The notes under the pieces are model-generated. The model worked only from the letters and a program-made list of their open reading frames with translations, ran no database searches and was not told the DNA's origin. A DNA stretch of 64,000 nt from Rhodoferax sp. U2-2l (GTDB lineage Bacteria; Pseudomonadota; Gammaproteobacteria; Burkholderiales; Burkholderiaceae_C). Numbering within the stretch: the stretch's first letter is position 1; each line of letters starts with the position of its first letter. Location of the stretch: assembly GCF_020594515.1 (NCBI RefSeq), contig NZ_JAJCTH010000002.1, positions 269,998 through 333,997 of the forward strand. The letters run 5' to 3'. Of the stretch, positions 27,706-37,658 are shown piece by piece. The translations under genes were made by a program, and so were the position numbers.

Positions 27706-27728
27706 GATGCCGGACTTGATCCGGCATC
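27706..27728. repeat. REP-like palindrome between convergent genes
   Basis: gatgccgg (27706-27713) and ccggcatc (27721-27728) form a perfect 8-bp stem with a 7-nt loop. It resembles short palindromes seen in many copies in proteobacterial genomes. Its place between two convergent genes would also suit a transcription stop, though there is no T-run. Confidence 0.55.
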
Positions 27729-27760
27729 CATTGCGCGCGCCCGGCGTTGGCGCCCGCCAG

Positions 27761-28699
27761 TCAGTCGCGCGGTGGTGAGCCGGCCAGCGAGGCCGCTTCC
27801 AGAATCGGGTGGTCAATCTTGTGCAGAAAGCCCAGCGTGGCGCGCGGTGAGTTGTTCAGCAGCTGGGCGATTTCTTCCACATCGTCGGGGATGGCGGCGT
27901 TCTCCCAGTCGACCGCGGTGTGGCGCGCCAGGCGCACCGCCAGCACCACACATTTGACGTTGCTGCGCTCGGCGTGGCGGTTGTCGCTGATGTTGATCAG
28001 CAACTCCGGCAGGTGCCACATCTTCATCAGTGCCTGGCGCAAGTCGGCCACCTCGGCGCCCAGGATGTCTTTCTGGATGACGCTGGAGCGCAAGGTGCTG
28101 TCGGCCAATTGGGCTTCGCGGATCTTGACGGCCAGCGTGGGCGCATGTAACCACACCAGCATCTCGGCAAAATCATTCAGAAACGCCGCCTGGTGGATGA
28201 TGGTTGCATCGGTATCGCCCCTGTGCACCGCGAACGCCAGTGCAAACTGGCCAGCGCGCTCTGCTCGTCGTAGCAGCTGTTGCAGCCCGTCGCGCGCTTG
28301 CGCTTGGTCGGCCAGCCAGTCTTCCACGGTGCGCTGCGGCCCGAAGTGCCTGAAAAAAGGCGAGATACCCATCAAGACCAGCGACGTGGTGATCGACTCC
28401 GTCTGGGTGGCGTGGCTGGGTTTACGCAGGCCGGCGGCAAAAGACAGGACTTTCAATGTCATCAGCGGGTCTGCCTGAATCACCGAGGTGAGCATGTTGG
28501 CGTCCACATCGTCTTCCCGCGCGCGCAGGTCTTCCAGCGCGGCGGCCGTCGCGGCCAGCACCGGGATTTCGGCGTGCAAAAAGTACTGGGTCCAGGCGCC
28601 AATGTGCGGCAAGGCGGCCTTCAGATACGTGGCGGGCGGCAAGAGCGGCGCAACCGGTGCCGCCGTTGCAGCGCCAGGCTGGGGAGTGGGGTCGGTCAT
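27761..28699 (-). CDS. HDOD domain protein
   Basis: A 312-residue protein dominated by an HDOD domain, the catalytically inactive relative of HD hydrolases. TSVIQADPLMTLKVLSFA and TESITTSLVLMGISPFFRHF match the conserved helices, and HQAAFLNDFAEMLVWLHAP follows. HDOD proteins take part in signalling, often with cyclic di-GMP or two-component systems. The same frame stays open far upstream, antisense to selD, but MTDPTPQPG at 28699 is the sensible start. It is divergent from selD. Confidence 0.85.
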   Translation of the reverse strand: MTDPTPQPGAATAAPVAPLLPPATYLKAALPHIGAWTQYFLHAEIPVLAATAAALEDLRAREDDVDANMLTSVIQADPLMTLKVLSFAAGLRKPSHATQTESITTSLVLMGISPFFRHFGPQRTVEDWLADQAQARDGLQQLLRRAERAGQFALAFAVHRGDTDATIIHQAAFLNDFAEMLVWLHAPTLAVKIREAQLADSTLRSSVIQKDILGAEVADLRQALMKMWHLPELLINISDNRHAERSNVKCVVLAVRLARHTAVDWENAAIPDDVEEIAQLLNNSPRATLGFLHKIDHPILEAASLAGSPPRD

Positions 28700-28834
28700 T
28701 TGTGTCCTCGTTCTAGATGTGGTCGGGAGTATGGGTGTTGCTGTCAGGCGGGTCAAGCCACGATGCGGCATGCTGGTTTTTATCGGCAAGGGCGGCTCGA
28801 TAATGAGGTTTTCCCTTTTTAGATCAGGATATTT

Positions 28835-29944
28835 ATGGCAACTCCCCATCAAGACAACGCTGTGGTCTCGCCCACACCCGACGCCCGCAGCCCCCGGGCG
28901 ACCGAGCCGCGCCTGACCAGCCTGTCGCACGGTGGCGGCTGCGGCTGCAAGATCGCGCCGGGCGTGTTGTCCAGCATCCTCCAAGGCACCGGCGCCATGC
29001 CGATCCCCAAGGAGCTGCTGGTGGGCATCGAAACCGCTGATGACGCGGCGGTGTACCAGCTCAACGAAAACCAGGCGCTGATCGCCACCACCGACTTTTT
29101 CATGCCCATCGTCGACGACCCGTTTGACTTTGGCCGCATTGCCGCCACCAACGCCATCAGCGATGTGTACGCCATGGGTGGTACCCCGATCATGGCGCTG
29201 GCGCTGGTGGGTATGCCGATTGCCGTGTTGTCCATCGAGACCATCGGCAAGATTTTGGAAGGCGGCGCCAGCGTCTGCCGCGCGGCGGGCATCCCGATTG
29301 CGGGTGGCCACACCATTGATTCGGTCGAGCCGATTTACGGCCTGGTGGCGCTGGGTTTGGTGCACCCCAGCCGGGTCAAGAAAAACGCCAGCGCGCAGGT
29401 GGGCGACAAGCTCGTTCTGGGCAAGCCGATTGGCGTGGGCATCTTGTCGGCCGCGCTCAAAAAGAACAACCTGGACGCATCCGGCTACGCACAGATGATG
29501 GCCGTGACGACCCAGCTCAACACCCCGGGCCCGGCGCTGGCTGCGCTGCCAGGCGTGCATGCCATGACCGACGTGACCGGCTTTGCCCTGGCGGGGCATG
29601 CGCTGGAGATTGCGCGCGGCGCGGGGGTCACCGTGACGCTGGACTGGGCGAACGTGCCCTTGCTGACTGGCGTGCGCGAGCTGGCCCAGGCGGGCAACAT
29701 CACCGGGGCCTCCGGGCGCAACTGGGCAGCGTATGGCGCCGAGGTGCAATTGAGAGCCGACTTTGCCGCGGTGGATCAGGCGCTGCTGTCGGACCCGCAA
29801 ACCAGCGGCGGCCTGCTGGTGACCTGCGCGCCTGATGCGGTGGACGCGGTGCTGGCGGTGTTCCAACAGCAGGGGTTTGACGCGGCGTGTGTGGTGGGCG
29901 AGATCACGCCCGCTACTGACGGCGCCAAACTGGTGCTGCGCTAA
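28835..29944 (+). CDS. selD: Selenide, water dikinase SelD
   Basis: SelD makes selenophosphate from selenide and ATP for selenocysteine or 2-selenouridine synthesis. The 369-residue protein has the catalytic GGGCGCK motif (C36, C38, K39), with cysteine rather than selenocysteine at the active site. DPFDFGRIAATNAISDVYAMGG and the GGHTID segment are also typical. The ribosome site caggat lies just before the ATG. No selA, selB or selU is in the window. A FAD oxidoreductase of the type often fused to SelD is encoded convergently downstream. Confidence 0.95.
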   Translation: MATPHQDNAVVSPTPDARSPRATEPRLTSLSHGGGCGCKIAPGVLSSILQGTGAMPIPKELLVGIETADDAAVYQLNENQALIATTDFFMPIVDDPFDFGRIAATNAISDVYAMGGTPIMALALVGMPIAVLSIETIGKILEGGASVCRAAGIPIAGGHTIDSVEPIYGLVALGLVHPSRVKKNASAQVGDKLVLGKPIGVGILSAALKKNNLDASGYAQMMAVTTQLNTPGPALAALPGVHAMTDVTGFALAGHALEIARGAGVTVTLDWANVPLLTGVRELAQAGNITGASGRNWAAYGAEVQLRADFAAVDQALLSDPQTSGGLLVTCAPDAVDAVLAVFQQQGFDAACVVGEITPATDGAKLVLR

Positions 29945-30007
29945 AGCCGACTGGGTACTCTGGTGATGCCCTTAGTGGCGCCTGTTTGCTAACCTCATCA
30001 CTATATT

Positions 30008-30062
30008 TTATATGGCTTATAGCCCTTATATATAAAGGGCTGTAGGTCAATTTGACGTATAC
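30008..30062 (+). repeat. Dispersed hairpin repeat, copy B
   Basis: agccctt (30021-30027) pairs with aagggct (30035-30041) around a 7-nt AT-rich loop. Flanks match copy A at 5828-5879, with tatggctta before the stem and gtaggtcaatttgacgtata after it. It lies between the convergent selD and FAD oxidoreductase genes, an AT-rich island in a GC-rich region. The remainder of 29945-30168 shows nothing else. Confidence 0.6.
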
Positions 30063-30168
30063 AAAGTGCAGATGGTCGGCCCCGCGCCGCGTCGGATTTT
30101 GAGGCGAGTCAGCGGTGGCAACAGGCGCTGGCGGCGCCCCTGCCCACCGTGCGATGCCGTCGCAACCC

Positions 30169-31281
30169 TCAAGTCGGTACCGGGCCGCTGTATTTCTGGA
30201 TGAAGCCGCGGTCAATGCGGTCCTTGAGCCACCACACCCAGCGACCTTCGGCCGACCAGCCGCCCCAGCTGGCAATGGCGTATGGCTCGCCGCAGGCCAG
30301 CAGGTTCAGGGTTTTGGCCTGCGGGGTGTAAGGTTTGGGTGCCACCCCGGCCAGCACGGCGCGCAGGTTGGCCGCCAGCGGCACCCCGGCGCGCACCGCA
30401 TACACGCCGCTGCGCGCCACCGGGCGGTCCATGCGGCTGGAAACGTCACCCGCCGAAAACACCTCCGGGTGGCTGGTGCTGCGCTGGAAGGCATCAACAG
30501 CCACAAAACCCGCGTCATCCAGTGCCAGGCCGCTGCCTTGCAACCAGCCGGGGGACTGCGCGCCAATGGCCATCAGCGGCACGTCACAAGCGAGCTGGCC
30601 GCCGTTGCCCAGCGACACGGCTGTCGCATTGATGCCGGTGGCGCGCTCCTGAATCACGGTGATGCCGCGCTTTCTCAGCGCCCGTTGGATGCGCGCCTGC
30701 ACGTTGGCCGGGTAATTGGCACCCACCGGTGCGTCACCCGCCACCAGCGTGACCGACGCGCCAGCCAGCCGGTGCGCCACCGCGCAGGCCAGCTCAATGC
30801 CCGCCGCCCCGCCGCCCATCACTGCCACCCGCAGGGCCCGGCTGGCGGCCAGTTCCACCACCTGCGGCCAGAGCGCGCCAAAGGCTTCGATGGGCCGCAC
30901 AAACAGCGCATGCTGGCGCGCACCGGGCATCATCTGCTCAATCTTCTGTCGGTCTTGCACCGCGCCGGTGTTGACCGACACCACGTCGTAGCGCAGCGTG
31001 CTGCCGTCGTCCAGGGTCACGGTGCGCGTGCTGGCGTCCAGGCCGGTGGCGCTGCGCTGCAGCCACAACACGTCGCTGTTGGCCAGCAGCGGCGCGAGGT
31101 TGATCACGCAGTCTTCCAGCGCGTAGTGGCCGGCCACAAAACCCGGCACCATGCCCGAATAAAGTTGACGTGGGAAGGGTGCCACCAGCGTGATCTGCAC
31201 CCCAGCCAATGGCTGCGCGGCCAGGGTGGACAGCATGTGCACGTGGGCATGGCCTGCGCCCAGCATCACCAGATGTGTCAT
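30169..31281 (-). CDS. FAD-dependent pyridine nucleotide oxidoreductase of the SelD-associated type
   Basis: A 370-residue two-Rossmann flavoprotein. The FAD motif is MLGAGHAHVHML at the N-terminus, the NAD(P) motif is VAVMGGGAAGIELA near residues 151-164, and the second FAD contact is EVFSAGDVSSR. The sequence fits the TIGR03169-type family that forms the N-terminal half of fused oxidoreductase-SelD proteins. Here it is a separate gene convergent with selD. It probably supplies reduced selenium or redox input to SelD, but that link is inferred from gene association. Confidence 0.85.
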   Translation of the reverse strand: MTHLVMLGAGHAHVHMLSTLAAQPLAGVQITLVAPFPRQLYSGMVPGFVAGHYALEDCVINLAPLLANSDVLWLQRSATGLDASTRTVTLDDGSTLRYDVVSVNTGAVQDRQKIEQMMPGARQHALFVRPIEAFGALWPQVVELAASRALRVAVMGGGAAGIELACAVAHRLAGASVTLVAGDAPVGANYPANVQARIQRALRKRGITVIQERATGINATAVSLGNGGQLACDVPLMAIGAQSPGWLQGSGLALDDAGFVAVDAFQRSTSHPEVFSAGDVSSRMDRPVARSGVYAVRAGVPLAANLRAVLAGVAPKPYTPQAKTLNLLACGEPYAIASWGGWSAEGRWVWWLKDRIDRGFIQKYSGPVPT

Positions 31282-31302
31282 GAAAGCGCTTTCGTCATGC
31301 GC

Positions 31303-32073
31303 TCAGTCTAACCAGCGCAAGCGGGCCAGATATGCCGTACTGGCACCACCGGTGTTGTCGCTGTCGGCACCTATCGCCACTGCCAGCACGGGCGGCAACA
31401 CCGCGCTCTCGGCGCCAAACAGGCTGGCGAAGTCATCCGCCAGATGCCGACGCTGGTTGACCCACTGTCCGGTGGCCGTTTCCGAGCCGTTGAGCACGAT
31501 GTAGCGCACCCGCGCGCTGTAAGGATTGGCCCCGCTTTTGCCCGCCGGGTAACGCGTGTCCCACAGGTAACACAGGGTGGCGCTGGGCAGGTCTTGCCCG
31601 GTGGCGGAGCGCGCCAGCGACAGGGCGGCGCGTTGCAAAAACGGGATGTCGGCCAGCGGCTGGTCAAACATCACGCAGACTTTGAGCGCGGCATCGTCAC
31701 CGGCTTTGGTGCTGATGTCGGCCAGCGGCAGGCCTTGGGCCAGTTGCCAGCGCCAGGCCAGTTCGGCAGGCGCTTTGCCGCGCCAGGCGTGGGTCAACAC
31801 GCCGTAAGAGCGATCCGTGCGCAGGCGCAGCGCGGGCTCGCCCGGTGCGGTGGTCAGCTCAAATGTGGTCAGCGGAAACTTGTTATCCGGCAGGCCACTG
31901 ACACGCCAAGCCGGGTTCAGGCTGCCGGGGGAATCTGCTTGGAATGCGGCCAAACTCTGAGCAAGTGCGGTGGTGGTCCACGTGCATAGAGCACCCGTAG
32001 CAATGAACGGTAGCGCCCATCTGCAACCCAGATTGCGCAGGAAGGTCATGGCGCGCGTCCGTTGACTGTTCAT
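31303..32073 (-). CDS. DUF3047 periplasmic protein
   Basis: A 256-residue protein with a signal peptide ending near TTALAQ. The body fits DUF3047: [44 protein letters not shown] and [15 protein letters not shown]. Function unknown. The start at MNSQRTRA was preferred because GGAAAC lies about 7 nt upstream; MTFLRN eight codons later is possible. It lies downstream of the tRNA-Pro terminator. Confidence 0.82.
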   Translation of the reverse strand: MNSQRTRAMTFLRNLGCRWALPFIATGALCTWTTTALAQSLAAFQADSPGSLNPAWRVSGLPDNKFPLTTFELTTAPGEPALRLRTDRSYGVLTHAWRGKAPAELAWRWQLAQGLPLADISTKAGDDAALKVCVMFDQPLADIPFLQRAALSLARSATGQDLPSATLCYLWDTRYPAGKSGANPYSARVRYIVLNGSETATGQWVNQRRHLADDFASLFGAESAVLPPVLAVAIGADSDNTGGASTAYLARLRWLD

Positions 32074-32087
32074 TGCAAGTTTCCAAA

Positions 32088-32125
32088 GCAAAACGGGTTA
32101 GCGACAAAATTTGCGCTAACCCGTT
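32088..32125 (-). terminator. Rho-independent terminator after tRNA-Pro
   Basis: A perfect 12-bp stem (32114-32125 with 32092-32103) has a 10-nt loop and, on the minus strand, is followed by a TTTT run. It starts 9 nt beyond the tRNA 3' end and ends just before the DUF3047 ribosome site. Confidence 0.88.
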
Positions 32126-32133
32126 AATTGAAA

Positions 32134-32210
<77 letters not shown>

Positions 32211-32231
32211 AAATATCTGGTGTTTGGACCG

Positions 32232-33215
32232 CTAAGACTGCCGATCCAAAAGTTGAGCCGCTAATTGTATCAAACACGTTTTGTGTGGTCCATCAGGCAG
32301 TAGCCCGGCGGCGGCAATCGCTCGCGCTGCCTCGTCGCTGGCGGCTTTGCGGGCCACATCGAGCGCACCGGTTGCCCGCACGATCTCCACCACGGCTTCG
32401 ATGGCGGTGACGTCGCCGTTCTCGATGGCCACCTTGACCAGCTCGCGCTGTTGCGCGCTGCCGCGCTGCATGGCGGCAATGAGTGGCAGCGTGGCCTTGC
32501 CTTCGCGCAGATCGTCACCCAGGTTCTTACCCATCACGGCGGCGTCGCCGGTGTAGTCCAGCACATCGTCAATCACCTGGAATGCCGTGCCCAGCGCCTG
32601 CCCGTAGTGCGCGCAGGCCGCCTCGATCTCAGGTGATGCATCAGCCAGGATCGCACCGACGCGGGCGCTGGCTTCAAACAGTTTGGCTGTCTTGGAGCGA
32701 ATGACCTGCAGGTAACCTTCTTCGTCCAGCTCGGCGTTGTGCATGTTCATCAACTGCAGCACTTCGCCCTCGGAGATCACGTTGGTGGCCTCCGACAGCA
32801 CACTCATGATGCGCATGCTGCCCACGTCCACCATCATCTGGAAGGCGCGCGAATACAAAAAATCACCGACCAGCACGCTGGCGGGGTTGCCGAAGGTGAC
32901 ATTGGCGGTGGCATTGCCGCGGCGCAGAGAGGATTCGTCCACCACATCATCGTGCAGCAGCGTGGCGGTGTGAATGAACTCAACCACGGTGGCCAGGCTG
33001 TACTGCGCGGGCCCCTTGAAACCCAAGGCGCCGCTCATCAGTAGCAGCAGCGCAGGGCGCAGTCGTTTGCCACCGGCTGAAATGATGTAGCGGGACACTT
33101 GTCCCACCAAGGGCACACCCGAATCCAGGCGCTGCTTGATGACCAGGTCGACCTCACGCATGTCAGGCGCGATGACTGATAACAAAGATGAGGAGGGAGT
33201 TTGGGTGACTTGCAA
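32232..33215 (-). CDS. ispB: Octaprenyl diphosphate synthase
   Basis: A 327-residue trans-prenyltransferase that builds the ubiquinone side chain. The first aspartate-rich motif is DDVVD (residues 89-93) and the second is DDVLD in FQVIDDVLDYTGD. GGKRLRPAL near residues 48-56 binds isopentenyl diphosphate. Octaprenyl length is inferred from the ubiquinone-8 typical of Burkholderiales. It is divergent from rplU across 188 nt that must hold both promoters; a CATAAT at 33348-33353 is a possible -10 for rplU, but I see no good -35. Confidence 0.95.
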   Translation of the reverse strand: MQVTQTPSSSLLSVIAPDMREVDLVIKQRLDSGVPLVGQVSRYIISAGGKRLRPALLLLMSGALGFKGPAQYSLATVVEFIHTATLLHDDVVDESSLRRGNATANVTFGNPASVLVGDFLYSRAFQMMVDVGSMRIMSVLSEATNVISEGEVLQLMNMHNAELDEEGYLQVIRSKTAKLFEASARVGAILADASPEIEAACAHYGQALGTAFQVIDDVLDYTGDAAVMGKNLGDDLREGKATLPLIAAMQRGSAQQRELVKVAIENGDVTAIEAVVEIVRATGALDVARKAASDEAARAIAAAGLLPDGPHKTCLIQLAAQLLDRQS

Positions 33216-33403
33216 GACAGTAGGCTCGGTAATGTGCGCAGATTATAGAAAGCTGCCCGCACCATCCTGGCGCGTTGTGTCAAGGAGTCTGTGATCAGTT
33301 TGCCACGTTGTGTGAAAACGTCAAAAGCCAAAAACGCCCGTCTGTGACATAATGCCGGGCTTCGCGAAAATCCGTTCGTGAAGATCTATACAAAGAGGTT
33401 CCT

Positions 33404-33715
33404 ATGTACGCGGTCATAAAAACCGGTGGCAAGCAATACAGAGTTGCTGCTGGCGAAAAAATTAAAGTAGAACAGATTGCTGCGGACGTTGGCCAAGAGA
33501 TCGTGTTTGACCAGGTTCTGGCAGTCGGTAGCGGCGCAGAGTTGAAGGTTGGCACACCCTTGGTGTCCGGCGCAACGGTCAGTGTCACAGTGTTGGCACA
33601 TGGTAAACACGACAAGGTCACCATCTTCAAGATGCGCCGTCGCAAGCACTATCAAAAACGTCAAGGGCATCGTCAACAGTTCACCGAACTGCTGATTGGC
33701 GCCATTTCTGCATAA
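33404..33715 (+). CDS. rplU: 50S ribosomal protein L21
   Basis: A 103-residue protein of standard length. [20 protein letters not shown] at the start and [17 protein letters not shown] near the end are the L21 signatures; it binds 23S rRNA. The start has an aagaggtt ribosome site. It forms an operon with rpmA 11 nt downstream, ended by a terminator. Confidence 0.98.
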   Translation: MYAVIKTGGKQYRVAAGEKIKVEQIAADVGQEIVFDQVLAVGSGAELKVGTPLVSGATVSVTVLAHGKHDKVTIFKMRRRKHYQKRQGHRQQFTELLIGAISA

Positions 33716-33726
33716 GGAGTTGAGTC

Positions 33727-33987
33727 ATGGCACATAAAAAAGGCGGCGGCTCGACGCGCAACGGGCGCGATTCCAAGCCCAAGATGCTCGGTGTGAAGAT
33801 GTACGGTGGCCAACTGATCAGCGCTGGCGCGATCATTGTTCGTCAACGTGGCACACAATTCCACCCTGGCGTGAATGTCGGTATCGGCAAAGACCACACC
33901 TTGTTTTCCAAAGTTGAAGGCCACGTGGTTTTTGAAACCAAAGGCGCACTGAACCGCCGCACCGTGAGCGTGACTGCAGCCGCTTAA
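33727..33987 (+). CDS. rpmA: 50S ribosomal protein L27
   Basis: An 86-residue protein whose N-terminus [19 protein letters not shown] is the conserved tail that reaches the peptidyl-transferase centre. [21 protein letters not shown] is also typical. The ribosome site aaggagt lies before the ATG. It is the second gene of the rplU operon. Confidence 0.98.
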   Translation: MAHKKGGGSTRNGRDSKPKMLGVKMYGGQLISAGAIIVRQRGTQFHPGVNVGIGKDHTLFSKVEGHVVFETKGALNRRTVSVTAAA

Positions 33988-34016
33988 CTGGTCGGTTGCC
34001 TTCCTTCCTCACAAGA

Positions 34017-34044
34017 CCCTGCGCTCGGCGCGGGGTTTTTTATT
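34017..34044 (+). terminator. Rho-independent terminator of rplU-rpmA
   Basis: An 8-bp stem with one G-T pair (34017-34024 with 34028-34035) and a 3-nt loop is followed by six Ts. Confidence 0.88.
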
Positions 34045-34111
34045 TCTGAAGCATGGCCAGACCAGCCTGACGCTGCCCACAGCGTAGATCAGGTGATTTG
34101 CCGCCAACTAA

Positions 34112-35254
<1,143 letters not shown>

Positions 35255-35309
35255 ATGCTTTTGAAAGAATAGCAACTCGCCGTTGCCTCATCAAGGCTGG
35301 AATCTGAAA

Positions 35310-36446
35310 ATGCTAGACAAATTTGATGCCGCCATCCTGCGCGACGCCCGGCGTGTGGTGGTCAAGGTGGGCTCCAGCCTGGTCACCAACGAAGGCCGCG
35401 GTCTGGACGAAGCCGCCATTGGTGAATGGTGCCGCCAGATGTCGCTGCTGGTGCGTGAGGGGCGCGAAGTCATCATGGTGTCCAGCGGTGCCATTGCCGA
35501 GGGCATGAAACGTCTGGGCTGGACCACCCGCCCGCATGAGGTGCACGAATTACAAGCCGCAGCCGCAGTCGGGCAAATGGGCTTGGCGCAGATGTATGAG
35601 ACCAAGCTGCGTGAAAACAACCTGGGTAGCGCCCAGGTGCTGTTGACGCATGCGGACTTGGCTGACCGTGAGCGGTACCTGAACGCGCGTTCCACCCTGC
35701 TGACCTTGCTCAAACTCGGCGTCTTGCCGGTCATCAACGAAAACGACACGGTGGTCAACGACGAAATCAAGTTTGGTGACAACGACACTTTGGGTGCGCT
35801 GGTGGCCAATCTGGTGGAAGCCGACGCGCTGGTGATCCTCACCGATCAAAAGGGGCTCTACACCGCTGACCCGCGCAAAGACCCGGCCGCGCAATTTGTC
35901 CATGTGGCGCAAGCGGGCGACGTCGCGCTGGAGGTCATGGCCGGTGGTGCGGGCTCCAGCCTGGGGCGCGGGGGCATGATCACCAAAATTTTGGCGGCCA
36001 AACGGGCGGCTGGCTCGGGTGCCTCCACCGTGATCGCCTGGGGCCGCGAGCCGGACGCCTTGTTACGCCTGTGCCAGGGCGAGTCGATTGGCACCCTGTT
36101 GATTGCGCCGACCCAAAAAACCCAGGCGCGCAAGCAATGGATTGCCGACCATCTGCAGATGAAAGGCTCGGTGACGGTGGACGCTGGCGCGGTCCAGAAG
36201 CTGCGCTGCGATGGGTCCAGCCTGCTGCCCATCGGCATGACCGGCGTGGATGGCGATTTTTCGCGCGGGGACGTGATTGCCATCCGTTCACTCGACGGCG
36301 TGGAAGTGGCGCGTGGGCTGACCAATTACGCCAGCGCCGAGGCGCGGCTGATCTGCCGCAAGCCGTCCAGTCAATTCGAGAAACTGCTGGGATATTCTGC
36401 CGAGCCCGAGATGGTGCATCGCGACAACATGGTGCTCAGCCGGTAG
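35310..36446 (+). CDS. proB: Glutamate 5-kinase
   Basis: ProB phosphorylates glutamate in the first step of proline synthesis. The 378-residue protein has an amino-acid kinase domain ([55 protein letters not shown]) and a C-terminal PUA domain from about residue 283. The start MLDKFDAAI has a weak aaggctgg ribosome site; an in-frame codon nine residues earlier is less likely. It converges on the CNP1-like gene with a 3-nt gap. Confidence 0.96.
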   Translation: MLDKFDAAILRDARRVVVKVGSSLVTNEGRGLDEAAIGEWCRQMSLLVREGREVIMVSSGAIAEGMKRLGWTTRPHEVHELQAAAAVGQMGLAQMYETKLRENNLGSAQVLLTHADLADRERYLNARSTLLTLLKLGVLPVINENDTVVNDEIKFGDNDTLGALVANLVEADALVILTDQKGLYTADPRKDPAAQFVHVAQAGDVALEVMAGGAGSSLGRGGMITKILAAKRAAGSGASTVIAWGREPDALLRLCQGESIGTLLIAPTQKTQARKQWIADHLQMKGSVTVDAGAVQKLRCDGSSLLPIGMTGVDGDFSRGDVIAIRSLDGVEVARGLTNYASAEARLICRKPSSQFEKLLGYSAEPEMVHRDNMVLSR

Positions 36447-36449
36447 TAG

Positions 36450-36956
36450 CTATTTCTGCAGCGCTCTGACGATATCGGCCGTGTTGCTGGCCGCAGCCGC
36501 CCGCCCGTCACAGGCCGCCTGGCGTGCGAACACCCAGGCGTGTTTGGAGGGCAGGTTGTCGGTCAAACCGCGCCATTGCGGCTCGGCCACCACCGACCAC
36601 ACACCGGTATTGCCAGCGCGCGCATAGGTTTTGACCTCGCCAGTTGAGCAGCGAATGCCTTCATATATGGCCGTGACCGACCCTGTGGCATTGCGCGCCA
36701 CCACCACATAACGCACGATGCCATCGGGCGCGATGGTCAGCGTGGCCGGATCGATGCCAAATTTCAGCGACACATAGGGCGGCATCGCCAGCGGCAGCAG
36801 CTTCTCGGTGTTGAACGCGGGCGGTGTGGGGGCTTCAGACTCTTTCCAGTCCGGGTCTTCAGGTGCCAACTGGGCTTGAAGACCGGTGGCCAGCGTCAGG
36901 GTCAGCAACCCCAGCAGCGTCGGTGCGAACCAACGCACCAAGGATTTGTCAAACAT
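36450..36956 (-). CDS. CNP1-like family periplasmic protein
   Basis: A 168-residue protein with a signal peptide ([20 protein letters not shown]) and a body typical of the CNP1-like family: [53 protein letters not shown]. Function unknown. The start at MFDKSLVRW overlaps the end of rppH by 8 nt and has a GGAAATGAGC spacing that suits translation. This neighbour of rppH and proB is conserved in Burkholderiales. Confidence 0.85.
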   Translation of the reverse strand: MFDKSLVRWFAPTLLGLLTLTLATGLQAQLAPEDPDWKESEAPTPPAFNTEKLLPLAMPPYVSLKFGIDPATLTIAPDGIVRYVVVARNATGSVTAIYEGIRCSTGEVKTYARAGNTGVWSVVAEPQWRGLTDNLPSKHAWVFARQAACDGRAAAASNTADIVRALQK

Positions 36957-37566
36957 GCTCATTTCCGGTGTGTGGATCAGGTTCCCAACTGGTACCGGGC
37001 GGCAAGTCGAGTGCTTCATGGGACGTCTCATCGCCGCCCGATTCGGCGCTGGACGGGCGAACGCCCTGGCGCAAGAAGCGGTTGCGGTGTTCGTGGCGCG
37101 GCAGGTAGCGGGCCAGTTCGGTCAGCGCGGTCACATACACCTCGCGTTTGAACTCAACCACCGCATCCAGCGGCACCCAGTAGTCGTTCCAGCGCCAAGC
37201 GTCAAACTCCGGATGGTCGGTGGCGCGCAGGTTCAAGTCCCAGTCATGGCCCACCAATTGCAGCAGAAACCAGATCTGTTTTTGGCCCTTGTAGAAGCCG
37301 CGTGAATCGCGGCGGATAAAACGGTCCGGCACCTCATAGCGCAACCAGTCACGGGTGCGGGCCACAATGCGAACATGTTCGCGCTGCAGCCCGACTTCTT
37401 CGTGCAATTCCCGGATCATGGCTTGCTCAGGGGTTTCCCCCCGATCAATACCACCTTGCGGAAATTGCCAGGAGTGCGTACGGATACGCTTGCCCCAAAA
37501 CACCTGATTTTTCTGGTTGAGCAGGACGATGCCGACGTTCGGCCTAAAGCCGTCTCGGTCAAGCAT
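36949..37566 (-). CDS. rppH: RNA pyrophosphohydrolase RppH
   Basis: RppH removes pyrophosphate from the 5' end of mRNAs and starts their decay. The 205-residue protein begins [15 protein letters not shown], the standard RppH N-terminus, and has a complete Nudix box (G38, E44, RE at 52-53, EE at 56-57). The C-terminal tail beyond about residue 160 is variable, as in relatives. It is divergent from proS with 92 nt between starts. Confidence 0.95.
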   Translation of the reverse strand: MLDRDGFRPNVGIVLLNQKNQVFWGKRIRTHSWQFPQGGIDRGETPEQAMIRELHEEVGLQREHVRIVARTRDWLRYEVPDRFIRRDSRGFYKGQKQIWFLLQLVGHDWDLNLRATDHPEFDAWRWNDYWVPLDAVVEFKREVYVTALTELARYLPRHEHRNRFLRQGVRPSSAESGGDETSHEALDLPPGTSWEPDPHTGNEHV

Positions 37567-37658
37567 AATCAAACCCCAAATTTTAAAATTGTGGCCATTA
37601 TGCACAGCGTTTGCCTGGCATCAAGAGTGGCTACCCTGACATATCGCGAATCGTCCCC

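Noticed and set aside
28700..29866. A long upstream extension of the HDOD frame, antisense to selD
   Set aside because: The extension overlaps selD on the other strand and has shadow-type composition; the real HDOD start is at 28699.
33348..33353. CATAAT as a -10 for rplU-rpmA
   Set aside because: No acceptable -35 lies at 16-18 nt, so it is mentioned only in passing.
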